Shown: in pieces, positions 8,570 through 17,958 of the stretch
Layout of the letters: each line of letters starts with the position of its first letter
Position numbering within the stretch: position 1 is the stretch's first letter
Assembly (NCBI RefSeq): GCF_900110895.1
Contig: NZ_FOIQ01000007.1
Location: 1-64,000 of the forward strand
Reading direction: 5' to 3'
DNA: 64,000 nt
From: Prevotella aff. ruminicola Tc2-24
GTDB taxonomy: Bacteria; Bacteroidota; Bacteroidia; Bacteroidales; Bacteroidaceae
Notes under the pieces: model-generated
Databases searched by the model: none
What the model was told of the DNA's origin: nothing
What the model saw: only the letters and a program-made list of their open reading frames with translations
Position numbers and translations under genes: made by a program

Positions 8570-8629
8570 TGCAGATGTTTAAAAGGCGAGTTGTATTCGC
8601 ATAGTATGCAATATAATAAGAATTCGCCT

Positions 8630-8638
8630 GCAAAAGTA
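8630..8638 (-). promoter_or_regulatory. -7 box (TACTTTTGC) for the 8569-7479 gene pair
   Basis: On the minus strand TACTTTTGC lies about 60 nt before the ATG at 8569. It matches TAnnTTTG. Confidence 0.5.
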
Positions 8639-8779
8639 GAACAAATATATTAATTTTCCAAACATAAGAAGTACTATTTTATGCAAAAACTAAGCAAGAC
8701 GCATGGGAGGGCGTGTTGGTTTGAGTGTTGCTTTGTAGTTTTTCCTTAACCTGACGATGGGAATCTCGGTAAAAAAGCG

Positions 8780-8788
8780 TAATTTTGC
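8780..8788 (+). promoter_or_regulatory. -7 box (TAATTTTGC) of the HAD phosphatase gene
   Basis: TAATTTTGC matches TAnnTTTG. It overlaps the first codons of the longer open frame (ATG at 8757), so transcription would begin after that ATG, which supports the start at 8853. The leader contains a small hairpin, GGGAAG (8815-8820) with CTTCCC (8828-8833). Confidence 0.55.
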
Positions 8789-8852
8789 AGCGCAAAAGAC
8801 GAAGAGTAATGAATGGGAAGGGGAGGCTTCCCGAAAAAGATACTATCAAGAC

Positions 8853-9647
8853 ATGAATAGAAGCTATGCTTTATTTTTCGATATCGACGGTACACTGGTG
8901 AGTTTTAAGACTCATGAGATACCGGACTCGACGGTCCGTGCGCTGACACAGGCGAAGGCCAACGGCCATCGTGTGTATATCGCCACGGGACGGCCTCCTA
9001 TCATCATCACGAACCTTGGTGCGATTAAGCACCTGATAGACGGTTATGTGACCACCAATGGCGCCCGCTGCTTCGTCGGCGAGGAGACGGTGTCGTGTAA
9101 TGCCATCCCGGCAGAAGAGGCTCGTCTGGTGGCAGATGATGCCAGAGAGAAGGGTTACGGACTGATCATCGTGGGGGAACGCGATCTGGCTGTCTTCGAC
9201 CCGAAGGGTGACGTGGATCGTATCTTCCGACTGGAGCTCGCGGTTAAGAACCTCCATCTGGCGCGACCTATCGAGGAGGTGCTGCAACAGCCGGTCCTCC
9301 AGCTGACGCCATTCTTCCCCGATGACTATGAGCCACAGCTGATGGAACGGATTCCTGGCTGTATTTCCGGGCGCTGGCATCCAGAGTTCACCGATATTAC
9401 CGCAAGGATGGCCGACAAGGGGCGCGGACTGCTGGCCATGGCTGCCCATGAGGGGATAGAACCGGCACACACGATCGCCTTCGGTGATGGTGGAAACGAC
9501 ACCTCGATGATACGTACTGCCGGCATCGGCATCGCCATGGGAAATGCCGTCGAAGCCCTGAAGCAGGAGGCAGATTATGTGACGTCCTCTGTCGATGACG
9601 ATGGCGTATGGTCTGCCTTGCAACATTTCGGTATCATATCCGAATAA
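8853..9647 (+). CDS. Cof-type HAD-superfamily hydrolase (sugar/nucleotide phosphatase)
   Basis: This 264-residue cytoplasmic phosphatase has the four HAD motifs: motif I FFDIDGTL near residue 8, motif II as IATGRP near residue 43, motif III lysine in the C2-type region, and motif IV as AFGDGGNDTSMI near residue 209. The large C2 cap between about residues 80 and 190 and the GIAMGNAVEALK tail are typical of the Cof/YbjI subfamily. These act on sugar phosphates or cofactor phosphates with broad specificity. An in-frame ATG at 8757 would add 32 unconserved residues and lies upstream of the promoter box, so I start at MNRSYALFFDIDG. It is monocistronic and convergent with glnN. Confidence 0.88.
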   Translation: MNRSYALFFDIDGTLVSFKTHEIPDSTVRALTQAKANGHRVYIATGRPPIIITNLGAIKHLIDGYVTTNGARCFVGEETVSCNAIPAEEARLVADDAREKGYGLIIVGERDLAVFDPKGDVDRIFRLELAVKNLHLARPIEEVLQQPVLQLTPFFPDDYEPQLMERIPGCISGRWHPEFTDITARMADKGRGLLAMAAHEGIEPAHTIAFGDGGNDTSMIRTAGIGIAMGNAVEALKQEADYVTSSVDDDGVWSALQHFGIISE

Positions 9648-9658
9648 AAGAAAAAAAG

Positions 9659-9687
9659 GCATCCGGCACTATCACAGTGCCGGATGC
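9659..9687 (-). terminator. Rho-independent terminator of the gltB-gltD-glnN operon
   Basis: The stem GCATCCGGCACT/AGTGCCGGATGC (12 bp) has a 5-nt loop. Read on the minus strand it is followed by a run of seven U, so it stops transcription arriving from glnN. On the plus strand it has no U-tract but may still slow HAD read-through. Confidence 0.85.
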
Positions 9688-9754
9688 TACGCAAACTTCA
9701 AACCGCTCGGCTCGCAGGTCATGCAAGCCTGAGCAAGAACCAAAAAAAGAAATA

Positions 9755-11971
9755 TTACCGAATGAACAGCAGTTCGCGGTACTTAGGCAGTGGCCAGAGG
9801 GCATCATCGACGATGAGCTCGAGCTTGTCAATCTGATAACGGATATCGTCAAGCTTCGGTTCTACCTTATCGTGATACTCGATGGCTTTCTCATGTTCAT
9901 CTGTGATCTTGTTGGCTAGTTTACGGGCGTTCACCAGTTCCTCTACACCCTTTTCGATGGTTGAGGTGCGCTCGGCAATCTCCTCGATGAGCTTGATGTT
10001 ACGGGCAGACAGCTTCTCGGCCTTGTCGGCGGGGAAGATGGCCGACATATCCTCTACGTTGTGGAGCAGGGCGCTCTGGTAGCGGGTGGCCACAGGGATG
10101 ATATGGTTCATCGAGAGGTCGCCCAGCACGCGGGCCTCGATCTGGATCTTCTTCGTGTAGGTCTCCCATTTTACCTCGTTACGTGCCTCCAGCTCCTTCT
10201 TCGACATCACACCGAGACTCTCGAACATCTTGATGCTCTCGGGGTCGAGGTAGCGCTCGAAGATCTTCGGACAGCTCTTCTCCACGTCAAGACCACGCTT
10301 CTCGGCCTCCAGTACCCATTCGTCGCTATAGCCGTTACCGTCGAAGCGGATGGGCTTGCAGGTCTTGATGTCCTCACGGAGTACGTCAATGATGGCATGG
10401 AACACAGCACTGTGCTCTGTACCGTCAAATTTCTTGGCGGTCTCGGCTACACGACTGTCTACACGTTTCTTGAAGTCTACCAAGGCCTCGGCCACGGCAC
10501 TGTTCAGGGCGATCATCGCACTGGCGCAGTTGGCCTCTGAACCTACGGCGCGGAACTCGAAACGGTTGCCGGTGAAGGCGAAGGGTGATGTACGGTTACG
10601 GTCGGTATTGTCGATAAGCAGTTCCGGAATCTCAGGGATATCAAGCTTCATACCCTGTTTGCCGGCCATCGAGAAGAGATCGTCCTTGTCGGCCTTCTCG
10701 ATATGATCGAGCAGTTCGGTGAGCTGCTTGCCGAGGAATGAGCTGATGATGGCTGGGGGAGCCTCATTGGCACCCAGACGATGAGCGTTGGTGGCACTCA
10801 TGATGGAGGCTTTCAGCAGTCCGTTGTGCTTATAGACACCCATCAGTGTCTCGACGATGAAGGTGACGAAGCGGAGGTTCTGCTCGGCAGTCTTACCAGG
10901 AGCATGGAGCAGGACACCATTGTCGGTGCTCAGCGACCAGTTGTTGTGTTTACCGGAGCCGTTGATGCCTGCGAAGGGCTTCTCGTGGAGCAGGGCGCGG
11001 AAGCCGTGCTTGCGGGCCACACGCTTCATCAGCGACATCAGCAGCATGTTATGGTCGACGGCCAGATTGGTCTCCTCGAAGATAGGAGCCACCTCGAACT
11101 GGTTGGGTGCCACCTCGTTGTGACGGGTCTTACAAGGGATGCCGAGTTCCAGGGCCTGGATCTCAAGATCTTTCATGAAGGCAGCCACACGCTCGGGGAT
11201 AGAGCCGAAGTAGTGGTCGTCCATCTGCTGGTTCTTGGCTGAGTCGTGACCCATCAGCGTGCGACCGGTGAGCAACAGGTCGGGACGTGCGGCATAGAGG
11301 CCTTCGTCGACCAGGAAATACTCCTGCTCCCAACCGAGGTTGGAGGTGACCTTCTTCACGGCCGTGTCGAAATAATGGCAGACGTCGGTGGCGGCAACAT
11401 TGACGGCCTTCAGGGCACGTAACAACGGAGCCTTGTAGTCGAGGGCCTCACCTGTATAAGAGATGAAGATCGTAGGAATACACAGGGTGTCGTCGATGAT
11501 GAACACCGGTGATGTGGGATCCCAGGCAGAATAGCCACGTGCCTCAAAGGTGGCACGGATACCACCAGAGGGGAACGATGAGGCGTCGGGCTCCTGCTGA
11601 ACGAGCAGCTTGCCGGAGAACTCCTCGATCATACCGCCCTTACCGTCGTGCTCGATGAATGAGTCGTGCTTCTCGGCCGTGCCCTCGGTCAACGGCTGGA
11701 ACCAGTGGGTATAGTGGGTCACGCCGTTCTCCTTGGCCCACTGCATCATACCTGTTGCCACGGCATCGGCGATATTACGCTCCAGGCGCGCGCCGTTGTC
11801 GATGACGTCGATCATCTTCTCGTAGACATCCTTCGGCAGGTACTTGTACATCTTCTCACGGTTGAAGACCTTCTTTCCGAAATACTCATAAGGTCTCTCA
11901 CTCGGTGCCTTTACGTCGAGGGGCTTCTTTGCGAAAGCCTCGCCGACCATCTGAAATCTTAATGCTTCCAT
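9755..11971 (-). CDS. glnN: Glutamine synthetase type III
   Basis: The enzyme makes glutamine from glutamate, ammonium and ATP in the cytoplasm. At 738 residues it is the long GSIII form, not the ~450-residue GSI. Diagnostic pieces include the N-terminal GSIII block (GVTHYTHWFQPLTEGTAEKHDSF, near residue 85), the catalytic NNWSLSTDNGVLLHAPG and CKTRHNEVAPNQFEVAP segments, and GNRFEFRAVGSEAN near residue 470. The C-terminal ~200-residue helical extension is typical of the Bacteroidota enzyme. It starts 29 bp after the gltD stop and closes the leftward nitrogen-assimilation operon before a strong terminator. GlnN and GltBD together form the GS-GOGAT cycle. Confidence 0.97.
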   Translation of the reverse strand: MEALRFQMVGEAFAKKPLDVKAPSERPYEYFGKKVFNREKMYKYLPKDVYEKMIDVIDNGARLERNIADAVATGMMQWAKENGVTHYTHWFQPLTEGTAEKHDSFIEHDGKGGMIEEFSGKLLVQQEPDASSFPSGGIRATFEARGYSAWDPTSPVFIIDDTLCIPTIFISYTGEALDYKAPLLRALKAVNVAATDVCHYFDTAVKKVTSNLGWEQEYFLVDEGLYAARPDLLLTGRTLMGHDSAKNQQMDDHYFGSIPERVAAFMKDLEIQALELGIPCKTRHNEVAPNQFEVAPIFEETNLAVDHNMLLMSLMKRVARKHGFRALLHEKPFAGINGSGKHNNWSLSTDNGVLLHAPGKTAEQNLRFVTFIVETLMGVYKHNGLLKASIMSATNAHRLGANEAPPAIISSFLGKQLTELLDHIEKADKDDLFSMAGKQGMKLDIPEIPELLIDNTDRNRTSPFAFTGNRFEFRAVGSEANCASAMIALNSAVAEALVDFKKRVDSRVAETAKKFDGTEHSAVFHAIIDVLREDIKTCKPIRFDGNGYSDEWVLEAEKRGLDVEKSCPKIFERYLDPESIKMFESLGVMSKKELEARNEVKWETYTKKIQIEARVLGDLSMNHIIPVATRYQSALLHNVEDMSAIFPADKAEKLSARNIKLIEEIAERTSTIEKGVEELVNARKLANKITDEHEKAIEYHDKVEPKLDDIRYQIDKLELIVDDALWPLPKYRELLFIR

Positions 11972-12000
11972 AATCTTTCCTTTCTATGATTTGGTTTGTG

Positions 12001-13356
12001 TTACTTTGTTGACAGATAAGTGTTGACTTTTGCGGCGGTCTGCTTGCCACTGGCCATGGCGCGGACAACGAGGCTGGCGCCATTGGCGGCATCGCCGCAT
12101 ACGAAGACGTTCTCCGCATATTGCGGATGGTCGGGCTTCAGGAATCCCATGGCCAGTAGCACGAGCTCGGCCTTGATGATCTCGGGCTTACCTTTCTCGA
12201 CCATGATGGGACGACCGCCGTCGGGGTTGGGCTTCCAGTCGATCTCCTGGACGCGTACTCCCGTGAGTTTACCGTCTTTCCCGAGGAACTCCAGAGAGTT
12301 GATGTTCCAGCGACGTACACAGCCCTCCTCGTGACTGGAGGTGGTCTTCAACGTACGGGGGAAGCCGGGCCAGGGATTCTTCGGATCGACGGGTCCTTCG
12401 ACGGGCTTCGGCATGATCTCGATCTGAGTAACGCTCTTACAACCTTGGCGGTGTGCCGTTCCGATACAGTCGCTGCCGGTATCACCGCCACCGATGACGA
12501 GGACATCCTTGCCCTTGGCCGTGATACGCTCCTCCTTGGAGAACTCCATGCCGGCGAGCACCCTGTTCTGTTGGGCGAGCAACTCAAGGGCAAAGTGTAC
12601 GCCCTTCAGGTCGCGACCGGGGATATTCAGGTCACGGGCTGTCGGTGTGCCTGTGGCGATGACGACAGCATCGTAACCGGCAAGACCGTTGACAAGCGAC
12701 TCGCTGGTCATCTCCTCGCCGTAACGGAACTCGATGCCCTCCTCCTCAAGCAGTCGCAGACGACGATCGATGACCGCCTTGTTGAGCTTGAAGTTCGGGA
12801 TGCCGTAGCGGAGAAGACCGCCGGCGGCTTCAGCTTTTTCAAAGACCGTGACCTGATAACCCATGTGGTTCAGATCGTTGGCGGCAGCAAGACCGGCAGG
12901 CCCTGCTCCTACCACGGCCACCTTCTTGCCATTGCGAAGGGGATGATGAACACTGACGTAGCCCTCACGGAAAGCCGTCTCGGTGATGGCACACTCGTCT
13001 TCACGGTTGGTGGTCGGCTCATGCTCAATCAGGTTCAGCACGCATGCCTTCTCGCAGAGGGCAGGACAGATACGTCCGGTGAACTCTGGGAACGGGTTTG
13101 TGGCGTTGAGCAGACGGTAGGCCAATTCCCAGTCGCCTTTATATAGGGCGTCGTTCCATTCAGGCGGTTTGTTGCCTAACGGACAAGCCCAGTGGCAGAA
13201 GGGAACGCCGCAGTCCATGCAGCGTGATGCCTGTGCTCTGCGCTCTTTGGTGTTGAGCGTCTGTTCGACCTCACTGAAATCGTGGATCCTATCTTGGATA
13301 GGACGGTAGCCGGCTTCCTGCCGGTGTATCTCTAAAAATGCTTTTGGATTTCCCAT
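12001..13356 (-). CDS. gltD: Glutamate synthase (NADPH) small subunit
   Basis: This 451-residue flavoprotein passes electrons from NADPH to GltB. The N-terminal iron-sulfur region has the cysteine clusters CMDCGVPFCHWACPLG (about residues 43-58) and CPALCEKAC (about 97-105). A FAD Rossmann motif VVGAGPAGLAAA follows near residue 148. The NADPH site is VIGGGDTGSDCIGTAHRQ near residue 290, and a second FAD contact, FVCGDAANGAS, lies near the C-terminus. It is 20 bp downstream of gltB and 29 bp upstream of glnN. Length and motif order are fully normal. Confidence 0.97.
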   Translation of the reverse strand: MGNPKAFLEIHRQEAGYRPIQDRIHDFSEVEQTLNTKERRAQASRCMDCGVPFCHWACPLGNKPPEWNDALYKGDWELAYRLLNATNPFPEFTGRICPALCEKACVLNLIEHEPTTNREDECAITETAFREGYVSVHHPLRNGKKVAVVGAGPAGLAAANDLNHMGYQVTVFEKAEAAGGLLRYGIPNFKLNKAVIDRRLRLLEEEGIEFRYGEEMTSESLVNGLAGYDAVVIATGTPTARDLNIPGRDLKGVHFALELLAQQNRVLAGMEFSKEERITAKGKDVLVIGGGDTGSDCIGTAHRQGCKSVTQIEIMPKPVEGPVDPKNPWPGFPRTLKTTSSHEEGCVRRWNINSLEFLGKDGKLTGVRVQEIDWKPNPDGGRPIMVEKGKPEIIKAELVLLAMGFLKPDHPQYAENVFVCGDAANGASLVVRAMASGKQTAAKVNTYLSTK

Positions 13357-13376
13357 TGTCTCTTTCTGTTTGAAGT

Positions 13377-16300
13377 TTAATAGTCGCGCTGCATGTCTGC
13401 AATCTTCTGTTTCAGTTTGTTCATCTGCTCTTCGTGGAGCACACGCTTATATTCGATGGGGACTACTTGGATGAAGTCCTCGACATAGCGGTTCCAGTCA
13501 TCGAGCATCGTACGGGCCAGCTTGGAGCCTGTATAGAGGTAGTGCTGACGGATGAGCTCGTGCAGTTCCTTACGGTACTGACTCTCCTCGACGAGGTTGA
13601 TCTCTACCATATCCATATTACAGAAGTAGTCGAAGTTGTGGTTCTTGTCCCAGACATAGGCGACACCACCCGACATACCTGCGGCGAAGTTACGTCCGGT
13701 CTCACCGAGGACGACCACCCGGCCGCCTGTCATGTACTCACAGCAGTGGTCGCCTGCACCTTCGAGCACGGCGATAGCACCGGAGTTACGCACACCGAAA
13801 CGCTCACCGACTTTTCCGTTGATATAGAGTTCACCGGAGGTGGCTCCATAAAGACCTGTGTTACCTGCGATGATATTATCTTCTGCATTGAAGTTGGAAC
13901 GTACCGGCGGAAGGATAGCGATGCGACCGCCACTGAGACCTTTTGCGAAGTAGTCGTTGGTCTCGCCCTCCAGCTTGAAGCTGACACCATGAGACAGGAA
14001 GGCACCGAAAGACTGACCTGCGGAGCCCTTGAACTTCACGTTGACGGTATTGTCGGGCAGACCGGCAAGACCGTACTTCAGAGCGATGGACCCTGAGAGC
14101 ATGGCACCGACGGCGCGGTCGGTATTCTTGATGGCATAGTCGAGGTTCACCTCGTCCTGCTGGTCGATGGCTCGTTGGGCGGCTTGGATGATCTGCTGGT
14201 CGAGGGTTGTTCCTTGCATGCCCAGAGGTACCGACGGCTTGTGCACATCGCCGGTGAAGTGGCGCGTGCCTTCTGTCTGATTCAACAGTCGGCTGAAGTC
14301 GAGTACAGAGGACTCGGTCTCGATCAGTTCCGTATGACCGACAATGTCGGTCAGTCTCTTGTATCCCATCTCGGCGAGGTACTCGCGCACCTCCTGAGCG
14401 AGGAACGTGAAGTAGTTCACGAGATGCTCATATCTGCCGAGGAAATGCTTACGTAACTCAGGGTTCTGAGTGGCGACACCCATCGGACAGGTGTTGAGGT
14501 TACATTTGCGCATCATGACACAGCCCAGAACGATCAAGGCCGCAGTTCCGAAGCCGAACTCCTCGGCACCGAGGAGTGCCATCAGGATAATGTCGCGACC
14601 GGTCTTGATCTGTCCGTCAACCTGCAGACGCACACCGCCACGCAGTCCGTTCCGAACCAGTGTCTGCTGGGTCTCACTGAGACCGATCTCCGGTGAGATT
14701 CCCGCAAAGCGCATGCTGCTGGCAGGACTTGCGCCTGTTCCACCTTCGGCACCCGAGATGACGATGAGGTCGGCTTTCGCCTTGGCGACACCTGCGGCAA
14801 TCGTGCCTACGCCACTCTCAGCCACCAGCTTCACGCTGACGGTGGCCTTCGGGTTGACATTCTTCAGGTCGAAGATCAGTTGGGCCAGATCCTCGATGGA
14901 ATAGATATCGTGGTGAGGTGGGGGCGAGATGAGTGAGATGCCTGGGATGCTATGACGCGTCTTGGCAATGACCTCGTTCACCTTGAAGCCAGGCAGCTGT
15001 CCGCCTTCACCGGGCTTGGCACCCTGTGCCACCTTGATCTGGATCTCCTCGGCATTTACCAGATATTCAACGGTCACACCAAAACGACCGCTGGCCACCT
15101 GCTTGGTCTTACTGCTGAGGCTGATGCCGTCGACCTCGGTATGGAAGCGCTCGGAATCCTCGCCGCCCTCACCCGTATTACTACGGGCGCCCAGCTTGTT
15201 CATGGCCAGACAGATGGCCTCGTGAGCCTCTTTTGAGAGGGCGCCAAACGACATGGCACCTGCTACAAAGTGCTTGACAATCTCTTCGACGGGCTCCACC
15301 TCGTCGATGGAAATGCTCTTCTTGTTTCCGCTCTTGAACTTGAGGAAGTCGCGAATGAAGATAGGATCCTCTTTCTGGTCGACGAGCTTGGAGTATTCCT
15401 TGAATTTCTCGTAAGAAGCGGTACGGCAGGCCAATTGTAATGTAGCGATCGTCTCCGGGTTCCAGGCATGTCGGATACCATCCTTACGCCAATGGAACTG
15501 TCCGAGGTTAGGCAGGAACTTCTCGCTGCTACTGTCGGCGGAGATCGCCTTGTCGTGCATGGCGATGGCGTCCTGTGCGATCTTCTCCAGACCAATGCCA
15601 CCGATGGTGCTGACTTCTGTGCCAAAGTAGGTCTTGAGTAGATTCTCGCTCAGTCCGATGCTTTCGAAGATCTTTGCACCACGATAGCTACGGATGGTAG
15701 AGATGCCCATCTTGGCCATGATCTTGAAGAGTCCCTTCTTGACGGCCTTGATATAGTTCTTCTCAGCAGTCTCGTAATCCTCCTGTATCTTATGACGCTT
15801 GACAAGATCGTCGAGGATGGCGAAGGTCATGTAAGGACAGAGTGCTGATGCACCGTAGCCCAACAGTAGGGCGGCGTGCATGGTCTCACGGATTTCACCC
15901 GACTCCACGATCAATGCCGTCTGAACGCGTTTGCCGACGGAGATCAGGTAATGGTGCACGGCCGAGACGGCGAGCAGAGAGGGAATGCAGCCTCCTCCGA
16001 TCTCTCCAAAGGTGGGGAGTGCCTTGCGTATCTCTTCCTCACGGTCGGTCAGGATGATATAGTTGTAACCATCGTCGACGGCCTTTTCCGCATCCTTGCA
16101 TAACTGATCCAGGGCGGCCCGCAGACTCTCCCCACCTTTAGAAGGGTCGGGGGAGGTGAAGGCGATTGGCAGTTTGATGGTGTTGAATCCTTTGTAACGG
16201 ATGTTACAGAGGATGTCCAGTTGCGTGTTGTTCAGGATGGGGTGCGGCAGACGTACCATCTTACAGTTGGTCTCGTCGGGGTTCAGGATGCCCGTGCCGA

Positions 16301-17924
16301 CACGTCCGATATATTCTGTCAGCGACATCACCAGTTCCTCACGGATAGAGTCGATGGCGGGGTTCGTGACCTGCGCGAACTGTTGACGGAAGTAGTTGAA
16401 GAAGACCTGAGGTTTGTCGGAAAGAACAGCAAGCGGGGTGTCGTTACCCATCGAGGCTGTCGGCTCCTGACCGTTGACGGCCATCGGTGCGATCGTTCCG
16501 TCGATGTCTTCCTCGCCATATCCGAACATCTGCTCTTTTTGCAGCAGATGGTCTACGGCATTCTCGACATGACGACCGCTCTTTAGCTTCTCCAGCTGAA
16601 TACGGTTCGTCGACAGCCACTGGCGGTACGGATGTTCGTTGGCCAGCTGCTGCTTGATTTCTCCGTCGTAGTAGATTTTTCCTTCCTGGGTGTCGATAAG
16701 CAGGATCTTTCCTGGTTGTAGTCGTCCCTTCTCTGCAATCTCTGTCGGGTCGAAGTCCATGACACCGACCTCTGAGGCCACGACCATCGTGTCGTTTTTC
16801 GTGATGGTGTATCTTGCCGGTCGCAGACCATTACGGTCGAGCATACCTCCAGCAAAGCGGCCGTCGCTGAAAAGCAGGGCGGCAGGACCGTCCCATGGCT
16901 CCATAAGTATGGAGTGGTATTCGTAGAATGCTTTCAGGTCTTCACTGATCGGGTTCTTGTCGTTGAACGATTCTGGTACGAGGACACTCATGGCATGAGG
17001 CAGTGAGAGACCGCTCATGACGAAGAACTCCAATGCATTATCCAGGCTTGCCGAGTCGGACATGCCCGGTTGTATGATGGGCGAGATCTGTCTGATATCG
17101 CCAAGCGTCTCACTGCTCAGGACACTCTCGCGTGCCTGCATCCATCCTCTGTTACCGCGGATGGTGTTGATCTCTCCATTGTGTGCCAGAAGACGGAAGG
17201 GCTGGGCCAGCGACCATGTGGGGAATGTGTTGGTGCTGAAGCGTGAGTGTACCAGAGCCAGTCCGCTCGTGAAGTACGGGTTCGTCAGGTCAGGGAAATA
17301 CTGACGTACCTGTATGGACGACAGCATACCCTTATAGACAATATTGGAGTTGCTCAGTGAGCAGATGTAGAAGTCTTTGTTTGATACACGGCATTCGATC
17401 TTCTTACGGATCATGAATAAGGTGCGTGCGAAGGTGTCGACCTTATCGTCGTTCACCCCAGTGATGAAGATCTGCTTGATGACAGGTTCTGTGGAGCGCG
17501 CAGCCTCACCGAGACAGTCGGGATTTGTCGGTACATTGCGCAGGTGCATCAGCTGTAGTCCCTCGCGCTCGATCTCCTCGATCATCACACTGAGGATGTC
17601 ACGCTGTTCTTTCTCGTCCTTTGGCAGGAAGACCAGGCCTGTGCCGTATTTGCCTTTTTCAGGTACGGGGATTCCCTGAAGCAGGATAAACTCATGCGGA
17701 ATCTGCAACATGATACCTGCTCCGTCACCGTCTTTTCCGATCTCCGCTCCACGGTGCCTCATGTTTTCAAGCACACGTAGCGCATTGTCTACCAGTTCGT
17801 GACTCTTACTTCCGTGGATGTTCACAATCATTCCAACGCCACAGGCATCATGTTCGTATTCTGCCTGATAGAGCCCTTTCCGGGTTTCTGTTTGCTCTTT
17901 CTTTTCCATTTGGTTTATGATCAT
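13377..17924 (-). CDS. gltB: Glutamate synthase large subunit
   Basis: This 1515-residue enzyme takes the amide of glutamine onto 2-oxoglutarate to give two glutamates. The N-terminal class II amidotransferase begins at the maturation site HDACGVGMIVN, so Cys near position 28 becomes the nucleophile after propeptide removal. The central domain, the FMN domain (GAEGGTGASP), the 3Fe-4S cysteines in CVMMRKCNLNTCPMGVATQNP and the C-terminal GXGXG helix are all present. Two ATGs (17924 and 17909) are equally plausible because the propeptide is removed. Odd: residues around 590-600 (AFTSPDPSKGGES) and 634-645 (ALPTFGEIGGGC) are not ordinary GltB sequence and are encoded by two inverted copies of a 29-bp repeat (see those entries). 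It lies 34 bp downstream of dapF. Confidence 0.97.
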   Translation of the reverse strand: MIINQMEKKEQTETRKGLYQAEYEHDACGVGMIVNIHGSKSHELVDNALRVLENMRHRGAEIGKDGDGAGIMLQIPHEFILLQGIPVPEKGKYGTGLVFLPKDEKEQRDILSVMIEEIEREGLQLMHLRNVPTNPDCLGEAARSTEPVIKQIFITGVNDDKVDTFARTLFMIRKKIECRVSNKDFYICSLSNSNIVYKGMLSSIQVRQYFPDLTNPYFTSGLALVHSRFSTNTFPTWSLAQPFRLLAHNGEINTIRGNRGWMQARESVLSSETLGDIRQISPIIQPGMSDSASLDNALEFFVMSGLSLPHAMSVLVPESFNDKNPISEDLKAFYEYHSILMEPWDGPAALLFSDGRFAGGMLDRNGLRPARYTITKNDTMVVASEVGVMDFDPTEIAEKGRLQPGKILLIDTQEGKIYYDGEIKQQLANEHPYRQWLSTNRIQLEKLKSGRHVENAVDHLLQKEQMFGYGEEDIDGTIAPMAVNGQEPTASMGNDTPLAVLSDKPQVFFNYFRQQFAQVTNPAIDSIREELVMSLTEYIGRVGTGILNPDETNCKMVRLPHPILNNTQLDILCNIRYKGFNTIKLPIAFTSPDPSKGGESLRAALDQLCKDAEKAVDDGYNYIILTDREEEIRKALPTFGEIGGGCIPSLLAVSAVHHYLISVGKRVQTALIVESGEIRETMHAALLLGYGASALCPYMTFAILDDLVKRHKIQEDYETAEKNYIKAVKKGLFKIMAKMGISTIRSYRGAKIFESIGLSENLLKTYFGTEVSTIGGIGLEKIAQDAIAMHDKAISADSSSEKFLPNLGQFHWRKDGIRHAWNPETIATLQLACRTASYEKFKEYSKLVDQKEDPIFIRDFLKFKSGNKKSISIDEVEPVEEIVKHFVAGAMSFGALSKEAHEAICLAMNKLGARSNTGEGGEDSERFHTEVDGISLSSKTKQVASGRFGVTVEYLVNAEEIQIKVAQGAKPGEGGQLPGFKVNEVIAKTRHSIPGISLISPPPHHDIYSIEDLAQLIFDLKNVNPKATVSVKLVAESGVGTIAAGVAKAKADLIVISGAEGGTGASPASSMRFAGISPEIGLSETQQTLVRNGLRGGVRLQVDGQIKTGRDIILMALLGAEEFGFGTAALIVLGCVMMRKCNLNTCPMGVATQNPELRKHFLGRYEHLVNYFTFLAQEVREYLAEMGYKRLTDIVGHTELIETESSVLDFSRLLNQTEGTRHFTGDVHKPSVPLGMQGTTLDQQIIQAAQRAIDQQDEVNLDYAIKNTDRAVGAMLSGSIALKYGLAGLPDNTVNVKFKGSAGQSFGAFLSHGVSFKLEGETNDYFAKGLSGGRIAILPPVRSNFNAEDNIIAGNTGLYGATSGELYINGKVGERFGVRNSGAIAVLEGAGDHCCEYMTGGRVVVLGETGRNFAAGMSGGVAYVWDKNHNFDYFCNMDMVEINLVEESQYRKELHELIRQHYLYTGSKLARTMLDDWNRYVEDFIQVVPIEYKRVLHEEQMNKLKQKIADMQRDY
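15991..16019 (-). repeat. 29-bp palindromic repeat copy 2, inside gltB
   Basis: On the minus strand it reads CTCCCCACCTTT then a GGAGG-terminated half. It matches copy 1 (16128-16156, plus strand) at 24 of 29 positions in inverted orientation. It encodes about ten residues (LPTFGEIGGG) of GltB in a surface-loop-like position just before IPSLLAVSAVHHYL, a conserved block. Confidence 0.6.
16128..16156 (+). repeat. 29-bp palindromic repeat copy 1, inside gltB
   Basis: The plus strand reads CTCCCCACCTTT, a short linker, then GGGTCGGGGGAGG, with CTCCCC/GGGGAG able to pair. On the coding strand it gives TSPDPSKGGES in frame. This type of proline/serine/lysine/glycine peptide is what Bacteroidota intergenic repeats encode when they sit in a coding region. 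A related copy lies upstream of amtB at 19551-19581. Confidence 0.62.
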
Positions 17925-17958
17925 CTCTTTTTGGGTTGTTTGAAGTATTTGTTATCTG

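Noticed and set aside
8757-8852. Upstream start for the HAD phosphatase (MGISVKKR)
   Set aside because: It lies upstream of the TAATTTTGC box and adds unconserved residues.
13377-17924. Many shadow open frames antisense to gltB and gltD
   Set aside because: They are expected in GC-balanced conserved genes and show no signal peptide, family motif or promoter of their own.
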